Shown in pieces: positions 51,412 to 60,658 of a DNA stretch of 63,424 nucleotides (position 1 is its first letter; each line of letters begins with the position of its first letter). The notes beneath the pieces are model-generated. The model had not been told where the DNA came from and ran no database searches. It was given only the letters and a program-made list of their open reading frames with translations. Both the position numbers and the translations under genes were made by a program. The stretch is from Pseudomonadota bacterium (GTDB lineage Bacteria; Pseudomonadota; Gammaproteobacteria; Burkholderiales; Burkholderiaceae_C): the NCBI GenBank assembly GCA_021816585.1, contig JAKAXL010000014.1:1-63424 (forward strand). Reading direction: 5' to 3'.

Positions 51412-52226
51412 ACACGCGCGGACGCATCTGGTTCGATCAACTGGCCGCCGGCGGGGCGCCGGTCGCCGGGCTGCCGCCTTCGGTGCTGGCCGCCGACACC
51501 GTGCTGGGCGAGCGCCCCGCGCGCGTGCTGGCCGTGGTTCCCGACCCTGCCAATCCCTACGCACGAGCGCGCGGCGGAGAAGTGGGCCTGCGCGAGGCCT
51601 GGGGGCTGGCCGCGGCGGTCGACGAGGCCTGCCGGGCCGACCGCGACGGCGCGCGCAGGGTGCTGCTGGCGGTGGTCGACGTGCGCGGCCAGGCCTACGG
51701 GCGGCGCGAGGAAATGCTCGGCATCCACCTGGCCTGCGCGGCGGCGGTGGACGCCTACGCGAGCGCGCGCCAGGCCGGGCATCCGGTGCTGGCCTTGCTG
51801 GTCGGCGGGGCGATGTCGGGAGCCTTCCTCGCCCACGGTTACCAGGCGCACCGGCTGCTGGCGCTGGATGATGCGGGCGTGGTGGTGCACGCGATGGGCC
51901 GCGAGGCGGCTGCGCGCGTGACCCGGCGCAGCGTGGCCGAGCTCGACGAGTTCGCGGCCGGGCAGGCGCCGATGTCCTATCGCATCGCCGATTACGCCGG
52001 ACTGGGACTGCTGCATGCGCTGATCGGCGGGGTCGATGCCGACGCCCCGACCCCGCAGCAGGTGCAGCAAGTACGCGCTGCGCTGCTCGAGGCGCTGCAG
52101 GGGATCGGCCCCGCCGAGCGCGACTTGTCGGTGCGCTGGACCTCGGCGGCGGCGCGCTCGGCGCGCGCGGCGTCGGTCGAAGTACGCGAGCGCCTTGCCG
52201 CGCAATGGGCGCCCGCGCCGCGATGA
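51408..52226 (+). CDS. mdcE: Malonate decarboxylase gamma subunit MdcE
   Basis: A 272-residue second carboxyltransferase-fold subunit, the partner of MdcD. Segments seen are RVLAVVPDPANPYARARGG, EVGLREAWGLAAAVDEA, VDVRGQAYGRREEMLGIHLA and VLALLVGGAMSGAFLAHGYQ, then VVVHAMGREAAARVTRRSVAEL. The ATG at 51408 overlaps the end of mdcD. It overlaps mdcG by four bases. Confidence 0.93.
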   Translation: MNTRGRIWFDQLAAGGAPVAGLPPSVLAADTVLGERPARVLAVVPDPANPYARARGGEVGLREAWGLAAAVDEACRADRDGARRVLLAVVDVRGQAYGRREEMLGIHLACAAAVDAYASARQAGHPVLALLVGGAMSGAFLAHGYQAHRLLALDDAGVVVHAMGREAAARVTRRSVAELDEFAAGQAPMSYRIADYAGLGLLHALIGGVDADAPTPQQVQQVRAALLEALQGIGPAERDLSVRWTSAAARSARAASVEVRERLAAQWAPAPR

Positions 52227-52915
52227 ATCCATCGCCCAGGCCGGCCGTGGCGGATGCGACGCAGCTGTGCGCCGCGGCATGCCCGCGGGTGCACGATCTG
52301 CTGTTGCCGCGCGACGCGCGGGCCTTGCACTGGCAGGATGCGCGGCCCGACTGGGCGCCTGCCGCGCTGCATGCCGCGCCCTGGGTCGTCGTGCGACGCG
52401 AGGTGTCGCGCGACGGCCGGCTGGCGGTCGGGGTGCGTGGAGATACGCGCGCCCGGCGAGCGGCCGCCTGGCTCGCCGCCGAGGAGGTGCGGCGCGTGCT
52501 GCGGCCGTCGGAACTGCGTCGCCTGGCTCGGGGCCTGGTCGCGTCGCGCGCCGCGCTGGCGGCCTTCGTCGCCTTGCGCCAACTCGAGCTGGCGTGGGGC
52601 GCCGGCGCCGGGCCCGCGGACTGGGGGCCCGGCGGCAGCGCGGGCTTCGAACTGGCCAGCGGCTGCGACACGGTGGGCCCGCACAGCGACCTCGACGTGG
52701 TCGTGCGCTGCGCGCAGGCGCCTTCGCTGCAGCAGGCGCGCGCGTGGTCTGGCGCGCTGCCGGCGCAGCCGGCGGCGCGCATCGACGTGCTGCTGGAATG
52801 GCCGCAGGGCGGCGCCGCGCTGGCCGACTATGCCGGCGGCGGCGAGTACCTGCTGCGCGGCGAGCGCGGTGTGGTGCTGCGCCGCCATGCCGGGCATGCC
52901 ATGGAGGCCGCCTGA
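52223..52915 (+). CDS. mdcG: Phosphoribosyl-dephospho-CoA transferase MdcG
   Basis: A 230-residue nucleotidyltransferase-like enzyme that loads the prosthetic group onto MdcC. It begins NPSPRPAVADATQ and has HDLLLPRDARALHW, PWVVVRREVSRDGRLAVGVRG, and DTVGPHSDLDVVVRC, where the catalytic acid pair (SDLDV) of the polymerase-beta fold lies. EYLLRGERGVVLRR ends it. The start at 52223 overlaps the mdcE stop; the frame is open to 52205. It precedes mdcH with an overlap of one base. Confidence 0.9.
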   Translation: MNPSPRPAVADATQLCAAACPRVHDLLLPRDARALHWQDARPDWAPAALHAAPWVVVRREVSRDGRLAVGVRGDTRARRAAAWLAAEEVRRVLRPSELRRLARGLVASRAALAAFVALRQLELAWGAGAGPADWGPGGSAGFELASGCDTVGPHSDLDVVVRCAQAPSLQQARAWSGALPAQPAARIDVLLEWPQGGAALADYAGGGEYLLRGERGVVLRRHAGHAMEAA

Positions 52916-53880
52916 TGCTGCGACTGGCCTTTCTGTTCCCGGGGCAGGGCGCGCAGGATGCGGGCTACCTGCGGCGTCTGCCCGAGCATGCCGCCGTGCG
53001 CGAGACCCTGCACGAGGCCGCCGAGGTGCTGGGACAGGACCCCTGCGGTTTCGACCAGGCGCCCGCGCTGCGCTCGACGGTCGCGGTGCAGCTCGGCTTG
53101 CTGATCGCCGGCGTGGCCCAGGCACGGGCGCTGCGTGCCGAGGGGGTGCTCCCGGATGTGGTGGCGGGACTGTCGGTGGGAGCCTTCGGCGCGGCCGTGG
53201 CCTGCGGCAGCCTCGACTTCGCGGACGCGCTGCGGTTGGTGCGCCTGCGCGCGCAGTCCATGGAGCGGGCCTTCGAGCAGGGCTACGGCATGCTCGCCGT
53301 ATCGGGGCTGCGCCAGCCGACGCTGGAGCAGATCCTGCAGGGCGTGAACGCCTCGCGCGCCGGCGCGGCCGCGCAAGCCTGGCTGGCGAACCTGAACTCG
53401 GCCTCGCAATTCGTCGTCGCCGGCTGCGACGAGGTCCTGGAGGCGGTGCGCGCGGCCGCGCGCAGCGCCGGGGCGCGCCAGGTCGAGCGCCTGGACGTCG
53501 CGGTGCCCTCGCATTGCCCGCTGCTCGCCCCGGTGCGCGAGGAACTCGCACGCGCGCTGGGCGCGCTGCGCCTGCGCGACGCCGCGCTGCCCTACATCGC
53601 CAACACCACGGCGCGCGCGCTGCGCGCCGCCGGGGACATCGCGCGCGACCTCGCCGATGGGGTGATGCGTCCGGTGCTGTGGCACGACACCAACCGGCTG
53701 CTGCTCGAGCTGGGCGTGCGCTGCGTGGTCGAGATGCCGCCCGGGCAGACCCTCGGCAATTTCACGCGCAACCTCGACGGCCAGGTCGATTCGCTGGCCA
53801 GCGACGGTACGAGTCTGCACTCGCTGGTGCTTCGCATCCGGCGGGTCCGAGAGCAGGGGGAGCTTGCGCACGGCGCGTGA
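52915..53880 (+). CDS. mdcH: Malonyl-CoA:ACP transacylase MdcH
   Basis: A 321-residue malonyltransferase of the FabD fold that charges the ACP from malonyl-CoA. It shows LAFLFPGQGAQDAGYLRR, the GxSxG nucleophile motif in VVAGLSVGAFGAAVACG, LVRLRAQSMERAF with the substrate Arg, and LDVAVPSHCPLLAP with the catalytic His. It starts at 52915 immediately after mdcG and completes the mdcABCDEGH set. A transporter gene follows after about 100 bases. Confidence 0.92.
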   Translation: MLRLAFLFPGQGAQDAGYLRRLPEHAAVRETLHEAAEVLGQDPCGFDQAPALRSTVAVQLGLLIAGVAQARALRAEGVLPDVVAGLSVGAFGAAVACGSLDFADALRLVRLRAQSMERAFEQGYGMLAVSGLRQPTLEQILQGVNASRAGAAAQAWLANLNSASQFVVAGCDEVLEAVRAAARSAGARQVERLDVAVPSHCPLLAPVREELARALGALRLRDAALPYIANTTARALRAAGDIARDLADGVMRPVLWHDTNRLLLELGVRCVVEMPPGQTLGNFTRNLDGQVDSLASDGTSLHSLVLRIRRVREQGELAHGA

Positions 53881-53981
53881 GCCGACCCTGCACGAGGCGG
53901 CGCGAGCCGCCCCCCAAGCGCAACCGGCGACGGGCGCGCATTCACACAACCGGGACGAACCCGGATCGAGGAGGCAAACCC

Positions 53982-55277
53982 ATGAATCAAACCACCTTCG
54001 ACGCCCGGCCCTCGCCGCGGCGCACACCACTCAACGGGGAGCAGATCCGCGGCTTCTGGGCCGCCTGGTTCGGCTGGACCCTGGACGGCATGGACTCGAT
54101 CATCTACGCGCTGGTGCTGGTGCCGGCGCTGACCGAGCTGCTGCCCAAGTCGGGCATCACGGTGACGCCCGCGCACATCGGGCTGGCCGGCTCCATCCTG
54201 TTCGCGCTGTTCCTCGTCGGCTGGGGCCTGTCGTTCATCTGGGGCCCGATCGCCGACCGCTTCGGGCGCACCCGCGTGCTGGCCGCGACCATCTTCGGCT
54301 ACGCGCTGTTCACCGGGCTGGCCGCGATGTCGCAGAACGTCTGGGAGCTGGGGCTGTTCCGCCTGCTCGCCGGCATCGGCATCGGCGGCGAGTGGGCGCT
54401 GGCGGGCACCTACGTGGCCGAGTCGTGGCCCGAGGACCGGCGCAAGATGGGCGCCGGCTACCTGCAGACCGGCTACTACGCGGGCTTTTTCATCGCCGCG
54501 GCGCTGAACTTCACGGTCGGCGCGCACTACGGCTGGCGCGCGATGTTCCTGTGCGGCCTGGTGCCGGTGGTCGTGTCCATCTACACCATCCTGAAGGTGC
54601 GCGAGCCCGAGAAGTGGTCGCACGCCGGCAAGCCGGTGCAGCGCAGCCCGCTGTCGGAGATCTTCCACCCCCAATACCGCCGGCGCACGCTGGTCAACTC
54701 GGTGCTGCTGACGGTGGCCATCATCGGGCTGTGGGCGGGGGCGGTGTACGAGCCGGCGGCGATCATCCAGCTGGCGCTCAAGGAGGGCATGAGCCATATC
54801 CAGGCCGTGCACATGGCGTCGATCGGCACCGGCATCCTGTCCATCGGCACCATCCTGGGCTGCCTCGCGCTGCCGATGCTGGCCGAGCGCTTCGGCCGCA
54901 AGAGCACGCTGTCGCTGTATTTCCTCGGCATGGCCGTGTGCATCGTGGTGAGCTTCGGCTGGGCCTTCTACCTGCCCGGCGGGCTGAAGGTGTTCATCGC
55001 CACGCTGTTCTTCCTGGGCTTCTTCGGGGGTAATTTCGCGATGTTCAGCCTGTGGCTGCCGGAGCAGTACGAGACCCGGGTGCGCGCGACCGCGTTCGCC
55101 TTCAACACCTCGATCGGGCGCTTCCTGGGGGCGGCGGTGAACTTCGTGCTGGCCGCGGCGGTCAGCAGCATGGGCACGCTGGGCACTCCGGTGGCGTGGA
55201 CCGCGCTGGCCTTCGTGGCCGGGCTGCTGGTCATCCCCTTCGCGCTGGAGACGCGCGGCGAGACGCTGCCGAACTGA
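53982..55277 (+). CDS. MFS transporter, probable malonate/organic acid importer
   Basis: A 431-residue major facilitator with about 12 membrane helices. Visible are FWAAWFGWTLDGMDSIIYAL (the typical start of the sialate/aromatic acid:proton symporter group), GPIADRFGRTRVLA (motif A) and GIGIGGEWALAGTYVAESWPE. SLWLPEQYETRVRATAFAFN lies in the second half. The ATG at 53982 has GAGGAGGC upstream. Standing directly after mdcH, it takes the place of the MdcLM or MadLM transporters used in other malonate clusters, so malonate uptake is the most likely role. A GC-rich hairpin follows its stop. Confidence 0.88.
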   Translation: MNQTTFDARPSPRRTPLNGEQIRGFWAAWFGWTLDGMDSIIYALVLVPALTELLPKSGITVTPAHIGLAGSILFALFLVGWGLSFIWGPIADRFGRTRVLAATIFGYALFTGLAAMSQNVWELGLFRLLAGIGIGGEWALAGTYVAESWPEDRRKMGAGYLQTGYYAGFFIAAALNFTVGAHYGWRAMFLCGLVPVVVSIYTILKVREPEKWSHAGKPVQRSPLSEIFHPQYRRRTLVNSVLLTVAIIGLWAGAVYEPAAIIQLALKEGMSHIQAVHMASIGTGILSIGTILGCLALPMLAERFGRKSTLSLYFLGMAVCIVVSFGWAFYLPGGLKVFIATLFFLGFFGGNFAMFSLWLPEQYETRVRATAFAFNTSIGRFLGAAVNFVLAAAVSSMGTLGTPVAWTALAFVAGLLVIPFALETRGETLPN

Positions 55278-55292
55278 GGCGTCGCGCCACGA

Positions 55293-55317
55293 GCCGGCCG
55301 CGCGGTGCGCGGCCGGC
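55293..55317. terminator. Hairpin between the MFS gene and the convergent small gene
   Basis: GCCGGCCGCGC and its exact complement around a three-base loop. There is no long T run, so it may be bidirectional. It ends the malonate operon. Confidence 0.7.
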
Positions 55318-55320
55318 CCT

Positions 55321-55620
55321 TCAAGGACTCCAGCCGAGCAGCTCGAGCAGGCGCGTCCACACCCATTGCGCCTCGTGGACCTCGACGCCGCTGTCGTCGC
55401 CGAACAGGCCGCGCCGCATGCGCTCCAGCACATCCTGCCGGGTGATGCCGAGGTCGGCGCGGATCTCGCCGGCGCGTTGCGCCAGCAGCTGGGCCAGGTC
55501 CTCGCAGAACTCGTGACGCTCGGCGATCTGCGCGTGCGAGGCCCGCGGCTTGACGCGGCCCGGCTCCATGTACAGCGCGACGAAGGACTGCGGCACCGGG
55601 ACGCCCGACTCGTCGCTCAT
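55321..55620 (-). CDS. Conserved small protein of Burkholderiales, function unknown
   Basis: A 99-residue protein reading VPQSFVALYMEPGRVKPRA, ERHEFCEDLAQLLAQRA, LGITRQDVLERMRRGL and VWTRLLELLGW. I associate this with a small family common in Burkholderiales, sometimes labelled as an ATPase with chaperone activity, but no ATPase motif is present here. The ATG at 55620 overlaps the stop of the upstream PH-domain gene (ATGA), so the two are co-translated. Confidence 0.8.
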   Translation of the reverse strand: MSDESGVPVPQSFVALYMEPGRVKPRASHAQIAERHEFCEDLAQLLAQRAGEIRADLGITRQDVLERMRRGLFGDDSGVEVHEAQWVWTRLLELLGWSP

Positions 55621-56075
55621 GCGCGCCTCGCCTCCACCAGCTGTTCCTGCACCGCGCGCCGCAATCCCAGCGGGTCGGCCACCAGATGGAACGGATCCTT
55701 CGTGCCGCCGGTGCCGACGATCCACACCGAACCGAAATCGAACACGCGTCCGAGGACTCCCTGCTCGACGATCAGGCTTTCCACGCGATCCAGCAGGATT
55801 TCCAGCGAAGTGCGCCGGATCAGTCCCAGTTTCATGATCACGCGGCGGTCGGTGACCGCGAATTCGGCCCCGGCGTAGCGCATCCAGGCACGCGCCGCGT
55901 AGAGCAGCGCGATCAGCCCCAGCAGCGCGCCCAGCCCGGGCGCCGCGCCACCCAGCAAGGGCAGCGCGGCCGCCGCCAGCAGCATCAGCGCCGGCCACGC
56001 GAACACGGTGCGACTGAGGCGGGCACGATACACCACGCGTTCGTGGCTCAGCAGGTGGCGGTCGATGAAACTCAC
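55617..56075 (-). CDS. PH-domain membrane protein (DUF304 type)
   Basis: A 152-residue protein: HLLSHERVVYRARLSRTVFAW, two membrane segments (ALMLLAAAALPLLGG and LGALLGLIALLYAARAW), then a bacterial PH domain (FAVTDRRVIMKLGLIRRTSLEILLDRVES, VWIVGTGGTKDPFHLV). Proteins of this type are membrane-associated and of unclear role. It is the first of a two-gene unit with the conserved small ORF, and it diverges from the patatin gene. Confidence 0.88.
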   Translation of the reverse strand: MSFIDRHLLSHERVVYRARLSRTVFAWPALMLLAAAALPLLGGAAPGLGALLGLIALLYAARAWMRYAGAEFAVTDRRVIMKLGLIRRTSLEILLDRVESLIVEQGVLGRVFDFGSVWIVGTGGTKDPFHLVADPLGLRRAVQEQLVEARRA

Positions 56076-56172
56076 GTCAGGCGCGCAGGGCTCGGAATCC
56101 CTCCACTGTAGCCGGGCGCGTCGCGGGCCCGGTGCTATGGTGGCGGGTGCGACACGCCTGGGAGATCAATCC

Positions 56173-57087
56173 GTGGAGTCACGACGACAGCTTCGCATCG
56201 GCCTGGCGCTGGGCAGCGGCTCGGCGCGCGGCTGGGCGCACGTGGGGGTGATCCGCGCGCTGCTTCGCGCCGGCATCGAGCCCGATCTGGTGTGCGGCAC
56301 CTCGATCGGCGCGCTCGTCGGCGCCGCCTACGCCGCCGGCGAGATCGACCGCTTCGAGCCGTGGGTGGCCTCGCTGACGCGCCAGCAGGTGATGAGCCTG
56401 CTCGACCTGCGCCTGTCGGCCGGCGGCATGATCGAGGGACGCAAGCTGGTCGAGTATTTCCGCTCGCGCTTCGACGACCCCGGCATCGACAAGCTGCCTC
56501 GCCCCTTCGCCTGCGTCGCCACCGAGCTCGACAGCGGCCGCGAGGTGTGGTTGCGCGACGGCCCGGTGATCGACGCGGTGCGCGCTTCGATCTCGCTGCC
56601 CGGACTGCTCACGCCGATGCAGCGCGACGGACGCCTGCTGGTGGATGGCGGGCTGGTCAATCCGGTGCCGGTGTCGCTGTGCCGCGCGATGGGGGCCGAC
56701 GTGGTGATCGCGGTGGACCTGAACTGGGACCTCGTGGGACGGCGTACGCGCGCCGCGCCGTCGCTGTACGCGGAGCCGCGCGACGCGCCGACGGTGCCGG
56801 CGCGCACGCGCAGCCTGGAAGGATTGTGGAGTCGCCTGTGGCCGAGCAGCGAAGCGCCGTCGGCGCTGCCGATGCCATCGATGCTGGGAGTGCTGACGGC
56901 CAGTCTGAACATCATGCAGCTGCGCATCACCAACAGCCGGTTGGCCGGCGAGCCGGCGGACATCGTGGTGCGGCCGCGCGTGGCAGGCATCGGACCGATG
57001 GACTACCACCGCGGCGAACTCGCCATCGGCGAAGGCGTGCGCGCCGCCGAGCACGTGCTGCCGCATCTGCGCGAACTGCTGGGCTGA
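56173..57087 (+). CDS. Patatin-like phospholipase (RssA type)
   Basis: A 304-residue patatin-family lipase. The oxyanion motif is [21 protein letters not shown], the nucleophile elbow is [14 protein letters not shown] (GxSxG), and the Asp of the dyad lies in [15 protein letters not shown] (DGG). It hydrolyses acyl esters of phospholipids. The start is likely the GTG at 56173 with GGAG eight bases upstream; an in-frame ATG at 56137 would add 12 residues. It diverges from the PH-domain gene and precedes surE by about 44 bases. Confidence 0.88.
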   Translation: MESRRQLRIGLALGSGSARGWAHVGVIRALLRAGIEPDLVCGTSIGALVGAAYAAGEIDRFEPWVASLTRQQVMSLLDLRLSAGGMIEGRKLVEYFRSRFDDPGIDKLPRPFACVATELDSGREVWLRDGPVIDAVRASISLPGLLTPMQRDGRLLVDGGLVNPVPVSLCRAMGADVVIAVDLNWDLVGRRTRAAPSLYAEPRDAPTVPARTRSLEGLWSRLWPSSEAPSALPMPSMLGVLTASLNIMQLRITNSRLAGEPADIVVRPRVAGIGPMDYHRGELAIGEGVRAAEHVLPHLRELLG

Positions 57088-57131
57088 GCGCGCCCGCGCC
57101 GGGGGTGCGCGAGGGCCGATACACTGCATGC

Positions 57132-57893
57132 ATGCGCATCCTGCTCGCCAACGACGACGGTTATCTCGCCCCGGGCCTGCACGCCCTGTATGCCGGCCTG
57201 CGGCGACTCGGGGACGTCACCGTCGTCGCGCCGGAGCAGAACGCCAGCGCGGCGTCGAACGCGCTGACCCTGAACCGGCCGCTGTCGGTGTTCCAGGCCG
57301 ACAACGGGTTCCTCTACATCAACGGCACGCCCTCCGACTGCGTGCACATCGCGCTGACCGGGCTGCTCGACTTCCGGCCGGACCTGGTGGTCAGCGGGGT
57401 CAACAACGGCGCCAACCTGGGCGACGACACGATCTATTCCGGCACCGTCGCGGCGGCCACCGAGGGCTTCCTGTTCGGCCTGCCGGCGCTGGCCGTGTCG
57501 CTGGTGCACAAGGGCTGGGCGCATCTGGATACCGCGGTCGACGTCGCGGTGCAGGTGGCGCAGCGCATGATGGCCGAGCCGGTCGACGGCGCCGTGCTGT
57601 ACAACCTGAACGTGCCGAACCTGCCGCGCGAGTCCTTGCGCGGCGTGCAGGTCGCGCGTCTGGGCAAGCGCCACCCCAGCCAGCCGGTGGTGATGCAGCG
57701 CAACCCGCGCAACGAACCGGTGTACTGGATCGGCTCCGCCGGCGACGCGCTGGACGACCAGCCGGGCACCGATTTCCACGCCATCGCGCAGGGTTGCGCC
57801 TCGTTGACGCCGTTGCAACTGGACCTCACCCACCACCGCATGCTCGACGACTGCGGCAGGCGTTTCGCGGGCGTCGGCGTGGTCGCGGGCTGA
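57132..57893 (+). CDS. surE: 5'/3'-nucleotidase SurE
   Basis: A 253-residue metal-dependent nucleotidase. The metal site is in [19 protein letters not shown] (NDD), with [52 protein letters not shown] and the later [10 protein letters not shown]. It dephosphorylates nucleoside monophosphates and short polyphosphates in stationary phase. It is followed after eight bases by pcm, then nlpD and rpoS, the conserved stationary-phase order. Confidence 0.95.
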   Translation: MRILLANDDGYLAPGLHALYAGLRRLGDVTVVAPEQNASAASNALTLNRPLSVFQADNGFLYINGTPSDCVHIALTGLLDFRPDLVVSGVNNGANLGDDTIYSGTVAAATEGFLFGLPALAVSLVHKGWAHLDTAVDVAVQVAQRMMAEPVDGAVLYNLNVPNLPRESLRGVQVARLGKRHPSQPVVMQRNPRNEPVYWIGSAGDALDDQPGTDFHAIAQGCASLTPLQLDLTHHRMLDDCGRRFAGVGVVAG

Positions 57894-57901
57894 GCCGTGT
57901 C

Positions 57902-58660
57902 ATGAATTCCACGCCGCCGCGGCGCCCCGGGTTTCCCGCGCGACTTCCCACGGCCCCAGGCGTGGCGCAGGCACCGGCACCGCGCCGCGCGGCTGCCGCG
58001 GCGCCGGTGCCCAGCGGCGCCGGCATGGATTCCCAGGCGGTGCGTTCCGGCATGGTCGAGCGCCTGCGCGCGCAGGGGGGCATGGAGCCGGCGGTGCTCG
58101 AGGCGATGCTGCGCGTGCCGCGCCACCTGTTCCTGGAGCCCGGCCTGGCGGCCCAGGCCTACCTGGACAACGCGCTGCCGATCGGGCACGGACAGACCAT
58201 TTCCAAGCCCTCGGTGGTGGCCCGCGCCGCGTCCGTGCTGCTGCAGGCGCTGGGAGGGCGGCCGTCGAAGATCCTGGAGATCGGCACCGGCTGCGGTTAC
58301 CAGGCGGCGGTGCTGGCCGGCGTGGCGGGCGAGGTCTACAGCATCGAGCGCATCCGCGCGCTGCACGAATTGGCGCGACGCAATCTGCGTGCGTTGCGCC
58401 TTGCCAATCTGCGTCTGCTGTTCGGCGACGGCATGGCCGGCGCCGGGATCGGAGCGCCGTTCGATGCCGTGATCAGCGCCGCCGCCGCCGAGCACGCCCC
58501 TGCGGCCTGGCTCGAGCAGTTGCGCCCGGGCGGGGTGCTGGTGGCGCCGCTCGGACAGCCGCAGCGACTCACGGCGATGCGCAAGCTCGCGGCCGGCCGC
58601 TTCGAGACCTGGAGCGTCGAGGATGCGCGCTTTGTCCCCCTAAAATCAGGCATCCTTTGA
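57902..58660 (+). CDS. pcm: Protein-L-isoaspartate O-methyltransferase Pcm
   Basis: A 252-residue SAM-dependent repair enzyme. After a longer, Ala/Pro-rich N-terminal extension than usual (about 40 residues), it has VRSGMVERLRAQGGMEPAVLEAML, VPRHLFLEP, then LPIGHGQTISKPSVVA, the SAM motif ILEIGTGCGYQAAVLAG and VYSIERIRALHELARRNL. It methylates isoaspartyl residues in damaged proteins. The start at 57902 is after a short gap from surE. The extra N-terminal region could mean a later start (internal ATG at 58025, MDSQAVRSG). Confidence 0.92.
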   Translation: MNSTPPRRPGFPARLPTAPGVAQAPAPRRAAAAAPVPSGAGMDSQAVRSGMVERLRAQGGMEPAVLEAMLRVPRHLFLEPGLAAQAYLDNALPIGHGQTISKPSVVARAASVLLQALGGRPSKILEIGTGCGYQAAVLAGVAGEVYSIERIRALHELARRNLRALRLANLRLLFGDGMAGAGIGAPFDAVISAAAAEHAPAAWLEQLRPGGVLVAPLGQPQRLTAMRKLAAGRFETWSVEDARFVPLKSGIL

Positions 58661-58699
58661 AGTCCTCGCCCGCGAGACATCGAATCCGTGCCGTCCACC

Positions 58700-59611
58700 A
58701 TGCGTTTGCTGCCCGCTGCGATCCTTCTCTGCGCAACCCTGGCCGGCTGTTCCTCCGTGCCGCTCGGCCCGGCGCCGGTGGTCAGCAAGAACGCGACTCC
58801 GGTCGTGGCCGTGGGACAGCCCGGGGTCAGCGCGCCGGCATCGGCGCCGGCATCCGCGGCGGCGCCGGCCGCCGTCCCTCCCGGCTACTACCGCGTGCAG
58901 CCCGGCGACACGCTGCGCTCCATCGCAGCTTCGGTGGGCCAGTCGTGGCAGACCCTGGCGGCGTGGAACCAGCTCCCCAACCCGAACCTGATCGAGGTCG
59001 GGCAGTTGCTGCGCATCGTGCCCCCGGCCGGCAGCGTGGCGTCGGCCCCGCCGGGCGCTCCGATGCCGTCGCAGTCGGCCGCGGCACCGCATGCGGTGGC
59101 CTCGCAGCCGCGGGTGCCCGCGAGCGCATCGCGGCGCCAGGCCGCCAGCATGCCGGCTCCCGCGCCCGCGCCCGCGCCGCCGCCGCCGCCGCCGCCGCCC
59201 AGCGGGCCGGTGGTCGGCGCGCCGAAGGCGCACTCCATGGTCGGCGGACTCGAGTGGTCGTGGCCTGCGCAGGGCAGGATGGTGCAGGGATTCAACGGCA
59301 CCACCAGCAAGGGCATCGACATCGCCGGGCGCGCCGGGGAGCCGGTGCGCGCGGCGGCGGCGGGCAAGGTGGTGTATGCCGGCAATGAATTGCGCGGCTT
59401 CGGCAACCTGATCATCGTCAAGCACGACTCCGAGTACATTTCGGTGTACGCGCACAACCAGTCGATGCTGGTGAAGGACGGCCAGGAGGTCCGGCGCGGA
59501 CAGATCATCGCGCTGATGGGATCCACCGACGCGTCGCGCGTCGAGCTGCACTTCGAGATCCGTCTGCGCGGCAAGCCGGTCGATCCGCTGCAGGTGCTTC
59601 CTGCGCACTGA
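58700..59611 (+). CDS. nlpD: NlpD-like LysM/M23 lipoprotein
   Basis: A 303-residue lipoprotein. The signal peptide has the lipobox LAGC (RLLPAAILLCATLAGCSS). A LysM domain follows (YYRVQPGDTLRSIAASVGQSW, NLIEVGQLLRIVPP), then a Pro/Ala-rich linker with a run of prolines. The M23 peptidase fold reads GRMVQGFNGTTSKGIDIAG, DSEYISVYAHNQSMLVKDGQ, VELHFEIRLRGKPVDPL. The catalytic His of the HLGxD motif is altered, as in NlpD/EnvC amidase activators, so it should activate an amidase and not cleave. The ATG at 58700 is used (GTG at 58688 in frame). It is followed by rpoS. Confidence 0.9.
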   Translation: MRLLPAAILLCATLAGCSSVPLGPAPVVSKNATPVVAVGQPGVSAPASAPASAAAPAAVPPGYYRVQPGDTLRSIAASVGQSWQTLAAWNQLPNPNLIEVGQLLRIVPPAGSVASAPPGAPMPSQSAAAPHAVASQPRVPASASRRQAASMPAPAPAPAPPPPPPPPSGPVVGAPKAHSMVGGLEWSWPAQGRMVQGFNGTTSKGIDIAGRAGEPVRAAAAGKVVYAGNELRGFGNLIIVKHDSEYISVYAHNQSMLVKDGQEVRRGQIIALMGSTDASRVELHFEIRLRGKPVDPLQVLPAH

Positions 59612-59632
59612 ACAGGTGTGAACGTAGCCGCC

Positions 59633-60646
59633 ATGCCCGCCCGATCGCATCCGCCCAGGCGCCCCGCTGCAAGCGGACGGTCGCGGCGCGAGCCGGCGCC
59701 CGAGGCCACGCCTGCCGACGAGTCCGCCGCCGACCGCGCGACCCCGGCGGAGCCGGGCGAGGCGGCGGGCGCGGAGTCTGCCGCGGCCGACTTCGGCTCC
59801 GAGTCCGATTCCGCCAGCCAGAGCGTCCTGCAGGCCTACCTGAATCGCATCCGCGGCAAGCCGCTGCTCAGCGCGAGCCAGGAATTCGAGACCGCGGTGC
59901 GTGCGCGCCAGGGTGACTTCGAGGCCCGCCAGGCGATGGTCGAGCACAACCTGCGGCTGGTGGTGTCGATCGCCAAGGGCTACGGCGGGCGCGGCGTGGC
60001 GCTGGCCGACCTGATCGAGGAAGGCAACCTGGGCCTGATGCACGCGATCGAGAAGTTCGAGCCCGAGCGGGGCTTTCGCTTCTCCACCTACGCCAGCTGG
60101 TGGATCCGCCAGAACGTCGAGCGCGCCATCATGCAGCAGGCACGCACCATCCGTCTGCCGGTGCACGTGATCCGCGAGCTCAACCAGGTGCTGCGCGCAC
60201 GCCGCCATCTGGAGGATTCGAGCCCCGACGGCAACGCCTCGGTGGAGGACATCGCCAGCCTGACCGGGCGCAGCGCCGACGAAGTCGCGGACCTGCTGAT
60301 CCTGGGGGAGTTGCCCGTATCGCTGGATCTGATACGGGAGAACTCGGGCGGCGAGAGTTTCGTCGAGCAGTTTCCCGACCAGCAGGCTCCGGCGCCGGAG
60401 GACACCGCGCAGGCGCATGAACTCGAGGGCCTGCTCGACGGCTGGCTGGCCACGCTGGCCGAGCGCGAGCGCGAGGTCATCGAAGCCCGTTTCGGGCTGC
60501 ACGGCCGCGAGCAGGAGACCCTGGAGACGCTGGCGCGACGCCTGGAGCTCACGCGCGAGCGGGTGCGCCAGATCCAGCAGGAGGCGCTGGGCAAGCTCAA
60601 GCGACGGCTGGCCGGCGGCGGCGTCGACAAATCCTCGGTCCTGTAG
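59633..60646 (+). CDS. rpoS: RNA polymerase sigma factor RpoS
   Basis: A 337-residue stationary-phase sigma factor. The N-terminal 60 residues are low-complexity and acidic (Ala, Glu, Asp, Ser), then [24 protein letters not shown] (region 1.2). Region 2 follows ([61 protein letters not shown]), then region 3 and region 4 ([40 protein letters not shown]). The synteny surE-pcm-nlpD-rpoS supports RpoS over other sigma-70 members. The start is taken at the ATG 59633, with a GTG at 59618 also in frame. In related bacteria the promoter lies within nlpD. Confidence 0.92.
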   Translation: MPARSHPPRRPAASGRSRREPAPEATPADESAADRATPAEPGEAAGAESAAADFGSESDSASQSVLQAYLNRIRGKPLLSASQEFETAVRARQGDFEARQAMVEHNLRLVVSIAKGYGGRGVALADLIEEGNLGLMHAIEKFEPERGFRFSTYASWWIRQNVERAIMQQARTIRLPVHVIRELNQVLRARRHLEDSSPDGNASVEDIASLTGRSADEVADLLILGELPVSLDLIRENSGGESFVEQFPDQQAPAPEDTAQAHELEGLLDGWLATLAEREREVIEARFGLHGREQETLETLARRLELTRERVRQIQQEALGKLKRRLAGGGVDKSSVL

Positions 60647-60658
60647 GAGCCCGGCACG

